The translations under genes and the position numbers were made by a program. This document shows, one piece after another, positions 10,724-19,921 of a stretch of 64,000 bases of DNA. The notes beneath the pieces are model-generated. The model had not been told where the DNA came from. It saw nothing but the letters and a program-made list of their open reading frames with translations, and did no database searches. Position 1 is the stretch's first letter; every line of letters starts with the position of its first letter. This DNA comes from Franzmannia pantelleriensis. Its GTDB lineage: Bacteria > Pseudomonadota > Gammaproteobacteria > Pseudomonadales > Halomonadaceae. The stretch lies in NCBI RefSeq assembly GCF_900102875.1, contig NZ_FNGH01000002.1, forward strand, positions 372,001 to 436,000, written 5' to 3'.

Positions 10724-10982
10724 GGCACTTTCCCTGAGTCGAGCCGCGCACTGTACCGCGATGGCGGGGCGCTTGTCAGCAGCGTCTGAACGGAGTATGG
10801 CAGTCGATGCGCTGGTCACAAAATGATCAATTACGTCTGTGGCCCGTCAGGCCTGCGGATGCGAGAGTTGTCAAAGGGTTATCCACAGCCTCTTGCAGGG
10901 ATTCTGTGAATTTCCTCACAGCAACGGGGTGGCCAGGCCTGGATTGGCGCGGGATAATGGCGCCATGTCCAAGGGAGAAATC
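10724..10982. promoter_or_regulatory. Divergent promoter region with a perfect DnaA box
   Basis: The region between DUF3549 (minus) and yqcC (plus) contains TTATCCACA at 10879-10887, a perfect DnaA box, and a CTGTGA/TCACAG inverted repeat (10904-10909 and 10916-10921, 6-nt loop). A single DnaA box does not make an origin; the inverted repeat could be an operator for yqcC. No gene was found here. Confidence 0.35.
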
Positions 10983-11315
10983 ATGAATCCGCACCAACGA
11001 CTCGACCAGGCCCTGCGCGAGCTGGAAGCCACGCTCAAGGCGGCCGACCTATGGCGCGTCGAGCAGCCCTCGGCCGAGGCCCTGGCCAGCCAGCAGCCAT
11101 TCTGTGTCGACACCATGGAACTGCCGCAGTGGCTACGCTATGTCTTCGTTGCCAGACTCGATGCGCTGGTCGACGCCGAAGCGCCGCTGCCGGCCAGCTG
11201 CAGCGTGGCGCCAGCGGCCGACGTCTACCTACGTCAGGCCCAGGTGCAGGCTCATCATCTGCTGCTGGTGGTCAAGGCGATCGAGAACGTCGATCGCGTG
11301 GTCACGGAGAGCTAA
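10983..11315 (+). CDS. yqcC: YqcC family protein (DUF446)
   Basis: A 110-residue helical protein of the YqcC/DUF446 family. Diagnostic blocks are the RLDQALRELEATLKAADLW start, QPFCVDTMELPQWLRYVFVARLDALVDA in the middle and the VVKAIENVDRVV end. The structure in the family is a small four-helix bundle; function is not established. Start ATG 10983 follows GGGAG; the frame from 10839 lacks family similarity. The next gene begins 2 nt after its stop, so the two form an operon. Confidence 0.88.
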   Translation: MNPHQRLDQALRELEATLKAADLWRVEQPSAEALASQQPFCVDTMELPQWLRYVFVARLDALVDAEAPLPASCSVAPAADVYLRQAQVQAHHLLLVVKAIENVDRVVTES

Positions 11316-11317
11316 GC

Positions 11318-11818
11318 ATGGCGTACTATTTTGCCTACGGCAGTAACATGAACCCCTCACGGGTCGAAGCGCGAATTGGCACTACCCGACGTGCGTTGCC
11401 GGGCACGCTGCTCGACCACGCGCTGCGCTTCGACAAGGCGTCGCGTATCCCGGGAATTGCCCACGCCAATGTTGCCAGCCAGCCAGGAGAGCGGGTCGAG
11501 GGCGCGCTGTTCGAGCTAATGTCGCCGCAGCAGATAGAACTGATGGACCCGTTCGAGGGCGTGCCCCACGACTACCAGCGTCAGCGTCGTGACATCATCA
11601 CCCACCAGGGCGTGATCGAGGCCTGGGTGTATATTGCCGTTCCCGAACGGGTGCGTAGCGCCCTCAAACCGGCACGAGAGTATCTCGCTCACTTGCTTGC
11701 CGGTGAGGCCTTTCTGAGCGCCGACTATCACGCTCGGCTGCGCCAGGTCGACGCAGTGGAAGGCTTGGATGCCGCGACCCTGGCGGTGCTGGGGTTGTAT
11801 GCCGCCACGCCGCGCTGA
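11318..11818 (+). CDS. Gamma-glutamylcyclotransferase-like (GGCT/AIG2) protein
   Basis: A 166-residue GGCT-fold protein. The N-terminal YFAYGSNMNPSRVEAR is the substrate-binding signature of the gamma-glutamylcyclotransferase superfamily. ALFELMSPQQIELMDPFEGVPHDYQR contains the E of the catalytic region and the Y that follows. These enzymes release 5-oxoproline from gamma-glutamyl compounds; the true substrate is unknown here. ATG 11318 is 2 nt after the yqcC stop, implying coupled translation; a longer frame from 11051 reads through yqcC and is discarded. A perfect hairpin terminator follows. Confidence 0.87.
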   Translation: MAYYFAYGSNMNPSRVEARIGTTRRALPGTLLDHALRFDKASRIPGIAHANVASQPGERVEGALFELMSPQQIELMDPFEGVPHDYQRQRRDIITHQGVIEAWVYIAVPERVRSALKPAREYLAHLLAGEAFLSADYHARLRQVDAVEGLDAATLAVLGLYAATPR

Positions 11819-11853
11819 TACCTATCGCGTCATACCACCGCGCGTACACGCAA

Positions 11854-11880
11854 AAACGCCGGGGCAGGGCCCCGGCGTTT
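11854..11880. terminator. Bidirectional terminator between the GGCT gene and ompW
   Basis: AAACGCCGGGGC and GCCCCGGCGTTT form a perfect 12-bp stem with a 3-nt loop, with A-rich sequence on one side and T-rich on the other. It sits between convergent genes and can serve both. Confidence 0.9.
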
Positions 11881-11911
11881 CGTTGTTGCCGCTCGCGTTA
11901 GCAAGAACCGA

Positions 11912-12523
11912 TCAGAAGCGGAAGGTCACGCCGCCGCCGATGGTCAGCGGATCAACCTTGGCGGTGCCTACTTCGGTGCCGTTCAGTCGAACATCACTTT
12001 CAACATCGGCATAGTTGGCAAAGCCGTTGAGCATCACGTTGTCGGTGACCGCCAGATCGATACCCACCTGGCCAATGGCGCCGTAAGAGCGACGCACATC
12101 CAGTCCAGCTAGTTCTTCACCGGAAAAACGGGTGTAGTTTAGGCCAGCACCAACGTAGGGCTGCACGCGGGAGTCGAGGCCGCCCAGCGGATAGTAGTTG
12201 ACCATCAGATTGATCGGCATGCGATCAACAGACCCAATTGGGCCACCGCCTAGGGTGAGATCATGCTCAACCTTTTCGGTACCTGATAATTCAACGCCAA
12301 TATTGTCGTGAAACAGATAGCCGAGGCCGTAGGAGAAACCGCGCTCGGCGCTGCTGACGCCCAAATCGTTTCCAGCCACCTGACCGTTGTCAGAGCGAGT
12401 GTCGGTCTTGGCCACGCCACCGCGCACGAAGAAGTCGCCAGCGCTGTAGGCCACGGCAGACTGCGCGGCGAACAGGCAGCTACCGGCAATGGCGGCGGCG
12501 GTGATCAGTTTGGTAGTTTTCAT
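11912..12523 (-). CDS. ompW: OmpW family outer-membrane beta-barrel protein
   Basis: A 203-residue outer-membrane protein. The signal peptide spans residues 1 to about 26 (MKTTKLITAAAIAGSCLFAA, cleavage after SAVAYS or nearby). It is followed by alternating amphipathic strands, GVELSGTEKVEHDL, MPINLMVNYYPLGG, PYVGAGLNYTRFSGE, and a C-terminal phenylalanine (GGGVTFRF), the BAM recognition end. OmpW proteins form narrow eight-stranded barrels for small hydrophobic compounds and often respond to salinity. The start is ATG 12523 after AAGGAGAAC; the longer frame to 12856 is rejected because it lacks a signal peptide. Confidence 0.92.
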   Translation of the reverse strand: MKTTKLITAAAIAGSCLFAAQSAVAYSAGDFFVRGGVAKTDTRSDNGQVAGNDLGVSSAERGFSYGLGYLFHDNIGVELSGTEKVEHDLTLGGGPIGSVDRMPINLMVNYYPLGGLDSRVQPYVGAGLNYTRFSGEELAGLDVRRSYGAIGQVGIDLAVTDNVMLNGFANYADVESDVRLNGTEVGTAKVDPLTIGGGVTFRF

Positions 12524-12856
12524 CGAGTTCTCCTTGAAGCCTTGCTTCGTCACATCAATGCCTTGCCAGTTGGCAACGGCGTTCCAAACCGTGTCAGGCA
12601 ACCTAGTATAAGAAACGCTGTTTCCTAAGTCTGGTTGAAAATAGCAATCAGCGCAATAGGGCCGATAAAATCCGGGTATGACGCCTCGCTCAAATGAGTA
12701 TAGCGGAATCGTTGTTCGACACAAAATAAAAGCTGTAATATTTTTGTACAATAAATCGTGCGCTGTAGCATCGCCATTGATGATGAGATGCGAGACCTCG
12801 CCGTGACGGGTTTTTTCATCTTTACTGAATGGGGAATGGATCGCCGGGAGAATCAC
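12524..12856. other. AT-rich intergenic region upstream of ompW
   Basis: Clearly more AT-rich than its neighbours, especially 12600-12770, and it separates divergent genes (ompW minus, small membrane protein plus). Short ORFs here on either strand show no family motif. It probably holds the ompW promoter, with TATAAG- and TATTTT-like stretches; no definite operator was identified. Confidence 0.4.
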
Positions 12857-13162
12857 ATGCCGAGTTTCTCAACACGCCTTGCCGGACTGCCTCAGGCCCC
12901 GCTAGTGGCGATGGGGGTCTCGACGCTGTTGGCGCTGTGGCTGCTGTGGCGGCCCGAGCTGCTCAGCACGCTGGCGATGGTTTGGCGGCTGCCGCTGATC
13001 GTGCTGGGCGTTTGGGCGCTGGGGGCGGGCTTCAGCCTGGGGGCCGGGCTGGTGCCCGAGCATGGCCGTCTGCGCCGATTGCTGGGGCCACCACTGTGCT
13101 GGTGGCTGCTCGGCGCCTTCTCGTTGGTGGTGCTTGCAAGAGCGCTATGGGGCGCTGGTTGA
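12857..13162 (+). CDS. Small integral membrane protein, unknown
   Basis: A 101-residue, very hydrophobic protein with three likely membrane segments (LVAMGVSTLLALWLLW, LIVLGVWALGAGFSLGAGL, WWLLGAFSLVVLARAL) and a short basic loop (PEHGRLRRLLG). GGGAG precedes ATG 12857 by 6 nt, which favours this start over upstream ATGs from 12758. No family recognised. It converges with putP, with a shared terminator between. Confidence 0.7.
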   Translation: MPSFSTRLAGLPQAPLVAMGVSTLLALWLLWRPELLSTLAMVWRLPLIVLGVWALGAGFSLGAGLVPEHGRLRRLLGPPLCWWLLGAFSLVVLARALWGAG

Positions 13163-13198
13163 TATCGCGCTTTCAACACACGTAAACCGAAACGCAAA

Positions 13199-13218
13199 GA
13201 GCCGCCCGAAGGCGGCTC
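13199..13218. terminator. Bidirectional terminator between small membrane gene and putP
   Basis: GAGCCGCC-CGAA-GGCGGCTC forms an 8-bp stem with a stable CGAA-type loop, and flanking AACGCAA/TTGCGTT extends it. It sits between convergent genes. Confidence 0.9.
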
Positions 13219-13239
13219 CTTGCGTTCGGGGTGCGTCGA

Positions 13240-14718
13240 TTAGCCGCGGTCGATGGCGTCGAATTCGGCGGTCACGCTGGATGCCGGCTCGTCGGTCGCC
13301 AGGCTGACGACGACGATGGCCAGGTAGGCGAAGATCACCCCGGGCACGATCTCGTAGAGGTCGAAGAGGCCGCCTGAGAGCTCGGCCCAGACCACCACGG
13401 TAACGCCACCGACGATGATGCCGGCCAGCGCGCCCCACTGGTTCATGCGACGCCAGAACAGCGACATGATCAGCGCCGGGCCGAAGGCGGCGCCGAAGCC
13501 GGCCCAGGCGTAGGAGACCAGGTCGAGCACGGTGGCGTCGGGATTGAGTGCCAGCAGGTAGGCGAGCACGGCGATTCCGATCACCGCAAAACGGCCGACC
13601 CACACCAGCTCCGACTGCGAGGCGTCCTTGCGGAACAGCGCCTTGTAGAAGTCATCGGTGAGCGCCGAGGAGGAGACCAGCAGTTGCGAGTCGGCGGTGG
13701 ACATCACTGCGGCCAGGATGGCGGCGAGCAGGATGCCGGCGATCACCGGATGGAAGATCAGGTTGACCATCACCATGAATACCGTCTCGCCGTCACCGAG
13801 TTCGCGGGACACAAAGCCCACCCCGAGCAGGCCCACGGCCACTGCCGCGACCAGGCACAGCGCTGACCAGCTGACCGCGATACGCCGCGCGGTGGGGATG
13901 TCGTCTTCGCTGCGGATGGCGGCGAAGCGGGCCAGAATGTGTGGCTGACCGAAGTAGCCCAGGCCCCAGGCCAGCGAGCTGATGATGCCCATGGCGGTCA
14001 GTGCCTCGCCGGTGGAGGCATCACGGAACCACGCCAGCATGTGCTCGCTCTCGGCGGCCAGGGCCGCGCCGGCGCCGCTGGCGCCGCCCAGGTCGGTGAA
14101 AGCGATGATCGGCACGATGGCTAGCGCCGCGGCCATCATCAGGCCCTGGATCAGGTCGGTCCAGGACACCGCCAGGAAGCCCCCGAAGAAGGTATAGAAG
14201 ATGATGGCGAGGGTGCCGACGGTGACGGCCACGGTGTAGTCGAAGCCGAATACCGTCTCGAACAGCCGCCCCCCGGCGACCAACCCGGAGCTGGTGTAGA
14301 ACAGGAAGAACACCAGGATGAACACCGCCGAGATCACCCGCAGCAGTTGGGTGTTGTCGTTGAAACGGTTGGCGAAGAAGTCTGGCAGCGTCAGTGAGTC
14401 GCTGGCGCGGAAACTGTAGATGCGCAGGCGGCGGGCCACGATCAGCCAGTTGAGCCAGGTGCCGATCAGCAGGCCCACCGCGATCCAGCTCGCCGAGATG
14501 CCGCTGACGTAGGCCGCGCCGGGCAGGCCCAGCAGCAGCCAGCCGGACATGTCCGAGGCGCCGGCGGAGATCGCCGAGGTCCAGGGGCCAAGCGAGCGGC
14601 CGCCGAGAATGTAGTCGGAGAGGTTGGTGGTGCGTCGGTAGGCGATGATGCCGATGCCGAGCATGACTAGCAGGTAGACGCCAAACGTCAGGCCAATGGT
14701 GATGTTGTTCTGGACCAT
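13240..14718 (-). CDS. putP: Sodium/proline symporter PutP
   Basis: A 492-residue SSS-family transporter with thirteen predicted membrane segments. The N-terminal sodium/proline region GGRSLGPWTSAISAGASDMSGWLLLGLPGAAY is the PutP hallmark, and the segment VMSTADSQLLVSSSALTDDFYK carries the conserved Ser/Thr cluster of the Na2 site region. It imports L-proline with Na+, serving as nutrient and osmolyte in halophiles. ATG 14718 is preceded by AGAGG; an upstream start at 14745 is less well placed. It lies 51 nt after proC, same strand, at the end of the putA-proC-putP block. Confidence 0.96.
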   Translation of the reverse strand: MVQNNITIGLTFGVYLLVMLGIGIIAYRRTTNLSDYILGGRSLGPWTSAISAGASDMSGWLLLGLPGAAYVSGISASWIAVGLLIGTWLNWLIVARRLRIYSFRASDSLTLPDFFANRFNDNTQLLRVISAVFILVFFLFYTSSGLVAGGRLFETVFGFDYTVAVTVGTLAIIFYTFFGGFLAVSWTDLIQGLMMAAALAIVPIIAFTDLGGASGAGAALAAESEHMLAWFRDASTGEALTAMGIISSLAWGLGYFGQPHILARFAAIRSEDDIPTARRIAVSWSALCLVAAVAVGLLGVGFVSRELGDGETVFMVMVNLIFHPVIAGILLAAILAAVMSTADSQLLVSSSALTDDFYKALFRKDASQSELVWVGRFAVIGIAVLAYLLALNPDATVLDLVSYAWAGFGAAFGPALIMSLFWRRMNQWGALAGIIVGGVTVVVWAELSGGLFDLYEIVPGVIFAYLAIVVVSLATDEPASSVTAEFDAIDRG

Positions 14719-14769
14719 GGGGTGTCCTCTTGGGGCGTTTGGCACGATGGAGCGTGCCGTGGGTATGTA

Positions 14770-15591
14770 TTACTTGCTGAAGTCCTTGGCCATCTCTTGG
14801 GCACGCGCGGCGCAAGCCTGCATGGCACCCTCGACGATCTGGCGCAGTTCAGCGTCTTCGAAGTGCTGGATGGCGCGTTCCGTGGAGCCCTGGGGCGACA
14901 TCACATTGCGCTTCAGCTGGGCGGGCTCATGCTCGCTCTTAAGCGCCATGCTGGCGGCACCAAAGCCGGTCTGTAGCGCGAGGCGGCGCGCCGTTTCACG
15001 CGGCAGGCCAAGCTTGACGCCGGCCTCTTCCATGGCCTCGAAGAACAGGAAGAAGTAGGCCGGGCCGCTGCCCGACACCGCGGTGACGGCGTTCAGCAAG
15101 GCCTCGTCATCGACCCACTCCACCAGCCCCACTGCGCTCAACAGCTCGCCGGCAAGCTCACGCTGCTCGGCGCTGACCCGTGGATTGGCATACAGGCCCG
15201 AGGCGCCGGCGCCGACCAGTGAAGGGGTATTGGGCATGCAGCGGATCATCGCCAGCTCACCGCCCAGCCAGCCCTCCAGGGTGGCGGCCTCGAGGCCGGC
15301 AGCGACCGATACGATCAGCGGCTTGCGATCCTGGACCGCATCGCGCAGGGGTTCGCAGACCTGACACATGATCTGTGGCTTGACTGCCAGCACCACCACG
15401 TCAGCCTCGCTCACCGCGACGGCGTTGTCGGTGTTGGTGCGGATCCCATAGCGCTCTCGTAGCGGGGTCAGCAGGGTGTCATCGGGGGAGGTGGCGATGA
15501 TCGACTCGGCGGGATGGCCGCCGTCGATCATGCCGCCGAAGATTGCGCTGGCCATATTGCCGGCGCCAATAAACACGATGGTCTTGTGCAT
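14770..15591 (-). CDS. proC: Pyrroline-5-carboxylate reductase ProC
   Basis: A 273-residue NAD(P)H-dependent enzyme that reduces P5C to proline. The Rossmann start IVFIGAGNMASAIFGGM, the VVVLAVKPQ segment, MIRCMPNTPSLVGAGASGLYAN, and the P5CR signature AVSGSGPAYFFLFFEAMEEAGVKLGL are all present. It is unusual in context: this biosynthetic gene lies between the catabolic putA (45 nt away) and putP in the same direction. That would allow a proline/P5C cycle or local recapture of P5C. The C-terminal MAKDFSK end matches related proteins. Confidence 0.95.
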   Translation of the reverse strand: MHKTIVFIGAGNMASAIFGGMIDGGHPAESIIATSPDDTLLTPLRERYGIRTNTDNAVAVSEADVVVLAVKPQIMCQVCEPLRDAVQDRKPLIVSVAAGLEAATLEGWLGGELAMIRCMPNTPSLVGAGASGLYANPRVSAEQRELAGELLSAVGLVEWVDDEALLNAVTAVSGSGPAYFFLFFEAMEEAGVKLGLPRETARRLALQTGFGAASMALKSEHEPAQLKRNVMSPQGSTERAIQHFEDAELRQIVEGAMQACAARAQEMAKDFSK

Positions 15592-15636
15592 TATTAACTC
15601 GCTCCTAGTATCAGCAGGCTGGGGCGCAGCAGAGCG

Positions 15637-18600
15637 CTACTCGTCGCCTAGAGCCAGCAGTGACGCATTGCCGCCCAGGGCGGCGGTATTCACTGTCACG
15701 GTTTTCTCGGTGGCGAAGCGCAGTAGATAGTGCGGGCCACCCGCCTTGGGGCCGGTGCCCGATAGGCCCTGGCCGCCAAAGGGTTGTACGCCGACGACGG
15801 CGCCGATGATATTGCGGTTGATGTACACATTGCCAACCCGAATTTTCTCTGCAATGGCATCAGCGAAGGATTCATTGCGGCTATGTACGCCAAAGGTCAG
15901 GCCGTAACCGCGACTATTGATCGACTCGATCACCTTGTCCAGTTCGCTGGCCTTGTAGCGCACCACGTGCAGGATTGGCCCGAACTGCTCGCGCTCCAAC
16001 GCTTCGATGCCGTCGATCTGGAAGGCCATCGGCGCCACGAAGGTGCCGTCGGCGGTGTGAGCGGGGTCGAGCCGGGTCTCGGCGAGCAGGCGTTTGTCGG
16101 CCTTGAGCTTGTCGATATGCGCATTCAACCCGTTGCGAGCGTCCTCGTCGATCACCGGACCGACGTCCGTCCCCAGCTCGCGGGGGTCGCCGACGTGCAG
16201 CTCGGCCATGGCCCCCTCGAGGATCTCCAATACGCGGTCGGCGACGTCGTCCTGCAGATAGAGCACGCGCAGCGCCGAGCAGCGTTGGCCGGCGCTCTGG
16301 AAGGCCGACTGGATAACGTCGGCGACTACCTGCTCGGGCAGTGCGGTGGAGTCGACGATCATCGCATTCATGCCGCCGGTCTCGGCGATCAGGGTGGGCA
16401 GCGCGGCACCCTCACGAGCCGCCAAGGCGCGGTTGATGATCTGGGCCGTATCGGTGCCGCCGGTAAACACTACGCCGGTGATACGCGGATCGCCGCTGAG
16501 CACGCTGCCCACGGTGGGACCGTCGCCTGGCAGCAGCTGCACCACATCGCGGGGCATGCCGGCTTCATGGAGCAGCTCGATCACGCGATGGGCGACAATC
16601 GAGGTCTGTTCTGCGGGCTTGGCTAGCACGGTGTTGCCGGCCACGGCAGCGGCGACTACCTGGCCGCAGAAAATCGCTACCGGGAAGTTCCAGGGGCTGA
16701 TGGCGGCAAATACGCCCTTACCGCCTATCTGCAGGTGGTTGGACTCGCCGGTGGGGCCGGGCAGGGCGGTGGGCTCGGCGAACAGCTGCTCTGCGCGCAT
16801 CGCATAGTAGCGGCAGAAGTCGACGGCCTCCTTGATCTCGTCGACCCCGTCGGTGAGCAGCTTGCCGCCCTCCCGTGAACAGAGTGTCATCAGTTCGGCC
16901 ATGTGCTGCTCCATCAGGTCGCCAAGGCGGCGAATGATGGCGGCTCGTTCGGCCACCGGGGTGGCGTCCCAGCGCGGGAAGGCAGCCCAGGCGGAATCCA
17001 CTGCCTTGGCGGCTTGCTCGGCACTGGTCCACTGCACGCTGCCGACGCGCTGGCGGCGGTCGTAGGGGGCGTACACCTCATGGGCATTGGCCGGATCATC
17101 GGCGACATCGAAGGCCAGCAGGGGTTTAACGTGATGCTGCTTATCCATGAAACTGGCCATCTGATCCATGAGTGGCTGATACTGACTGCGGATGTTCAAG
17201 TTCACTCCCTGCGAGTTCTTGCGACCGGCGCCGAAGATATCCCGCGGCAGCACGATCCTGGGGTTGGCGTAGCTTGAGTACTGCTCGAGTGTTTCCACCG
17301 GATGCACGCATAGCGACTCCACCGGCACCTTGGGGTCGACCAACTGGTGGACGAAGGAGGAGTTGGCGCCGTTCTCCAGCAGTCGACGCACCAGGTAAGG
17401 CAGCAGGTCCTTATGGGCGCCCACCGGGGCATAGATACGGCAGTAGGTACCTTGCGGGGCGCGCGTCAGAGCGGCGTCATATAGCGCTTCGCCCATACCG
17501 TGCAGGCGCTGGAATTCGAACGCCCGGTTGACGTCGTTGGCCTGCTCGAGAATCGCGCTGATGGTGTGGGCATTGTGGGTGGCAAACTGCGGGAAGATCC
17601 GCCCGCGGGTGTTGTCGGACAGCAGGAACTGCGCGCATACCAGATAGGCGACATCGGTACACGCCTTGCGGGTAAAGACCGGGTAGCCGTCGACGCCGAG
17701 TTGCTGGGATTCCTTGATTTCGCTATCCCAGTAAGCACCCTTGACCAGCCGAATGGGGATCTCGTCGCCCTGCCGGTCGGCCAGGCGGTTGAGGTAGTGC
17801 AAGGTAGGCAGGGCGCGCTTGGAGTAGGCCTGGACCACCAGCCCGAAGTGCCCCCAGCCGCGGCAGGTGTCGCTCTCGAACACGGCACGGAACACCTCCA
17901 GCGACAGCTCCAGGCGGTCGACCTCCTCGGCGTCGATGGTGATCGCCACGTCGCGCTCGCGGGCCATGGCGGCGAGCTCGCGTACGCTGCCGACCAGCTC
18001 TTCGAGCACCTGCTCGCGGCGGCCGAACTCGTAGCGTGGGTGCAGCGCCGATAGCTTGATCGAGATCGAGGGGGCGGGGGTCTTGGCCGGCAGCGCCTTG
18101 CTGGTCTTACCGACCTGCTGGATGGCACGAGCGTAGTCGTCGAAGTACTTGGCGGCATCGCGGCGGGTGCGGGCGGCTTCGCCGAGCATATCGTAGGAGT
18201 AGGTGTAGCCCTTGTCGAACAGCGGTTTGGAACGCTTGAGGGCTTCATCGATGTCGCGTCCGAGCACGAACTGCTTGCCCATGATCTTCATTGCCTGGTA
18301 CATGGCGCTGCGGATCACCGGCTCGCCCATACGGTTGACCAGCTTGTTGATGAAGTTGGCCGGCTTGCCATCGCGGGGGTGGTCGAGATTGATCACCCGT
18401 CCGGTCATCAGCAGCCCCCAGGTCGAGGCGTTGACGAACCACGATTCGCTCTGGCCGAGATGTGACTTCCAGTCGGCGGGCCCCAGCTTGTCCTCGATCA
18501 GCGCATCTGCCGTGGCCTTGTCGGGAATGCGTAGCATCGCCTCGGCCAGACACATCAGCATCAGGCCTTCGTGGGTATCCAGGCTGTATTGCTGTAGCAG

Positions 18601-18828
18601 CTCGTCGATGGAATCGACGGCGGTGTCCATCTCGCGCACGTCACGCACCAGCTCGGCGGTCTTGGAGGCAATCCGCAGGAAGTCCTCCTTGTCGGCGCTG
18701 AGGCGCTGGACCAGCTCTTCGACGAAGGCATCCTCATCGACGATATAGTGCTCACTGATGCGAGCGAAGAGTGCCTCGAGATCCTGCTGCCAGGATGAGG
18801 CATCCAGCATGGTGGTGGCATTGAGCAT
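15637..18828 (-). CDS. putA: Bifunctional proline dehydrogenase / P5C dehydrogenase PutA
   Basis: A 1063-residue enzyme that oxidises proline to glutamate through P5C. Residues ~100-450 are the FAD barrel (PRODH), with YSYDMLGEAARTR, RLVKGAYWDSEIK and TRAPQGTYCRIYAPVG. Residues ~520-1000 are the aldehyde dehydrogenase, with SPWNFPVAIFCGQV, the glutamate of AETGGMNAMIVDS and the catalytic cysteine in SAGQRCSALRVLY. The N-terminal ribbon-helix-helix repressor domain of the 1320-residue E. coli PutA is absent, so regulation must come from elsewhere, most likely the adjacent AraC-type gene. The start is ATG 18828 after GGGAG; a frame from 18939 adds unrelated residues. Confidence 0.97.
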   Translation of the reverse strand: MLNATTMLDASSWQQDLEALFARISEHYIVDEDAFVEELVQRLSADKEDFLRIASKTAELVRDVREMDTAVDSIDELLQQYSLDTHEGLMLMCLAEAMLRIPDKATADALIEDKLGPADWKSHLGQSESWFVNASTWGLLMTGRVINLDHPRDGKPANFINKLVNRMGEPVIRSAMYQAMKIMGKQFVLGRDIDEALKRSKPLFDKGYTYSYDMLGEAARTRRDAAKYFDDYARAIQQVGKTSKALPAKTPAPSISIKLSALHPRYEFGRREQVLEELVGSVRELAAMARERDVAITIDAEEVDRLELSLEVFRAVFESDTCRGWGHFGLVVQAYSKRALPTLHYLNRLADRQGDEIPIRLVKGAYWDSEIKESQQLGVDGYPVFTRKACTDVAYLVCAQFLLSDNTRGRIFPQFATHNAHTISAILEQANDVNRAFEFQRLHGMGEALYDAALTRAPQGTYCRIYAPVGAHKDLLPYLVRRLLENGANSSFVHQLVDPKVPVESLCVHPVETLEQYSSYANPRIVLPRDIFGAGRKNSQGVNLNIRSQYQPLMDQMASFMDKQHHVKPLLAFDVADDPANAHEVYAPYDRRQRVGSVQWTSAEQAAKAVDSAWAAFPRWDATPVAERAAIIRRLGDLMEQHMAELMTLCSREGGKLLTDGVDEIKEAVDFCRYYAMRAEQLFAEPTALPGPTGESNHLQIGGKGVFAAISPWNFPVAIFCGQVVAAAVAGNTVLAKPAEQTSIVAHRVIELLHEAGMPRDVVQLLPGDGPTVGSVLSGDPRITGVVFTGGTDTAQIINRALAAREGAALPTLIAETGGMNAMIVDSTALPEQVVADVIQSAFQSAGQRCSALRVLYLQDDVADRVLEILEGAMAELHVGDPRELGTDVGPVIDEDARNGLNAHIDKLKADKRLLAETRLDPAHTADGTFVAPMAFQIDGIEALEREQFGPILHVVRYKASELDKVIESINSRGYGLTFGVHSRNESFADAIAEKIRVGNVYINRNIIGAVVGVQPFGGQGLSGTGPKAGGPHYLLRFATEKTVTVNTAALGGNASLLALGDE

Positions 18829-19027
18829 TACGAACTCCCGCGGTTGACGGTCGGGCACGGCCTGGCGACGACGAGGAGCGGTGGACGTAGCCGCCTGTCT
18901 CGACCAGGGAGATACCCCGACGTGATCGGTATGGTCCAAATGTAGGGTGGGAGAGGTGTAAGCGTCTTGCCAATTTCCCGGCAGGATTTGTCAAAAACAG
19001 GGGAGCTGAACGCCGGCGTATAAAACG

Positions 19028-19846
19028 TTAGACGTTAGTCGTATGGCTGTTGCGATGAATGACCTCGGCGGTACCACGCTGACGGAGTCGGCTAGGGGGG
19101 TGGCCGAAGGCGCGGCGGAAGGCGTGGGACAACGCACTCTGGTTGGCGAAGCCGGTGCGCTCGGCGATAAGCGATAGCGGCAGTCGGGTAGAGGTGAGCA
19201 GTTGGCGAGCCGCCCCTAGCCGCTGCCGTAGCAGGTACTGGTAGGGTGTCAGCCCGGTCTGTTCGCGAAAGCAGGCGCTGAAGTGCGCTTCACTAAGACA
19301 GGCCTCGGCGGCCAGGTCGGCAACAGTGAGGCGCTCGCTGAGGTGGTGCTGGATGAAGCGGTCGATCAGTTGAATATCGATACGTTGGGCCTGCTGCCGG
19401 CCGTGCAGCCCGGGGTGCAGACGGGCGTGCAGGCAGCCGAGCAGAGTGGCTGCCAGCAGGTCGCCCTGGGGGCTGCCCTGTGGCTGCTGGCGCTGATAGG
19501 GCTGGGTCAACTCCTGGGTCAGAAAGGCCAGATACTGGCGCAGTGGCTCGTCGAGGGCGAAAAACCGTGGCACGTCAAACAGCCGCATCAGCTCGCGGTG
19601 TGGGCCACTCAGTGATGGCGCGTCCAGCGGCAGGTCGAGAATCAGTTGCTGATTGTGGCCAACCCCTTCGTAGTAGTGGACGTGGTTGGCCGGGACGATA
19701 CAGCCGGACAGCGCCGCGATCGAGCCCCCCATGCCTTCGATCTCGAATTCGGCATGGCCGGACAGTCCGATCACCATCTGGTGGTAGTCGTGGGCGTGGT
19801 GCTTGATGGTGTTGTCCAGCGGCATCAAGCGAATGACACTGGGCAT
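19028..19846 (-). CDS. AraC-family regulator, likely activator of put genes (PruR-like)
   Basis: A 272-residue regulator. Residues ~10-90 form a cupin ligand domain (HAHDYHQMVIGLSGHAEFEIEGMGG), and residues ~170-265 the double helix-turn-helix AraC domain (LTVADLAAEACLSEAHFSACFREQTGLTPYQYLL ... IAERTGFANQSALSHAFRRAFGHPPS). Pseudomonas aeruginosa PruR, an AraC/XylS protein, activates putAP in response to proline. This gene sits 200 nt upstream of putA in the same direction, and this PutA lacks its own DNA-binding domain, so a PruR-like role is a good inference, not a proven one. Confidence 0.85.
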   Translation of the reverse strand: MPSVIRLMPLDNTIKHHAHDYHQMVIGLSGHAEFEIEGMGGSIAALSGCIVPANHVHYYEGVGHNQQLILDLPLDAPSLSGPHRELMRLFDVPRFFALDEPLRQYLAFLTQELTQPYQRQQPQGSPQGDLLAATLLGCLHARLHPGLHGRQQAQRIDIQLIDRFIQHHLSERLTVADLAAEACLSEAHFSACFREQTGLTPYQYLLRQRLGAARQLLTSTRLPLSLIAERTGFANQSALSHAFRRAFGHPPSRLRQRGTAEVIHRNSHTTNV

Positions 19847-19921
19847 GGCGTCACCTCCGGGTGGGGGGCTGCGCGTCAGATGTTATGTATTGTACCTGGC
19901 AAGGGATGCGTTGCCACGCGC

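Noticed and set aside
10879-10887. DnaA box as a sign of a replication origin
   Set aside because: Only one box, no AT-rich unwinding element, and no dnaA/dnaN or gidA neighbours.
12625-12819. Small ORF in the AT-rich region upstream of ompW
   Set aside because: No ribosome site, no motif, and located in a likely promoter region.
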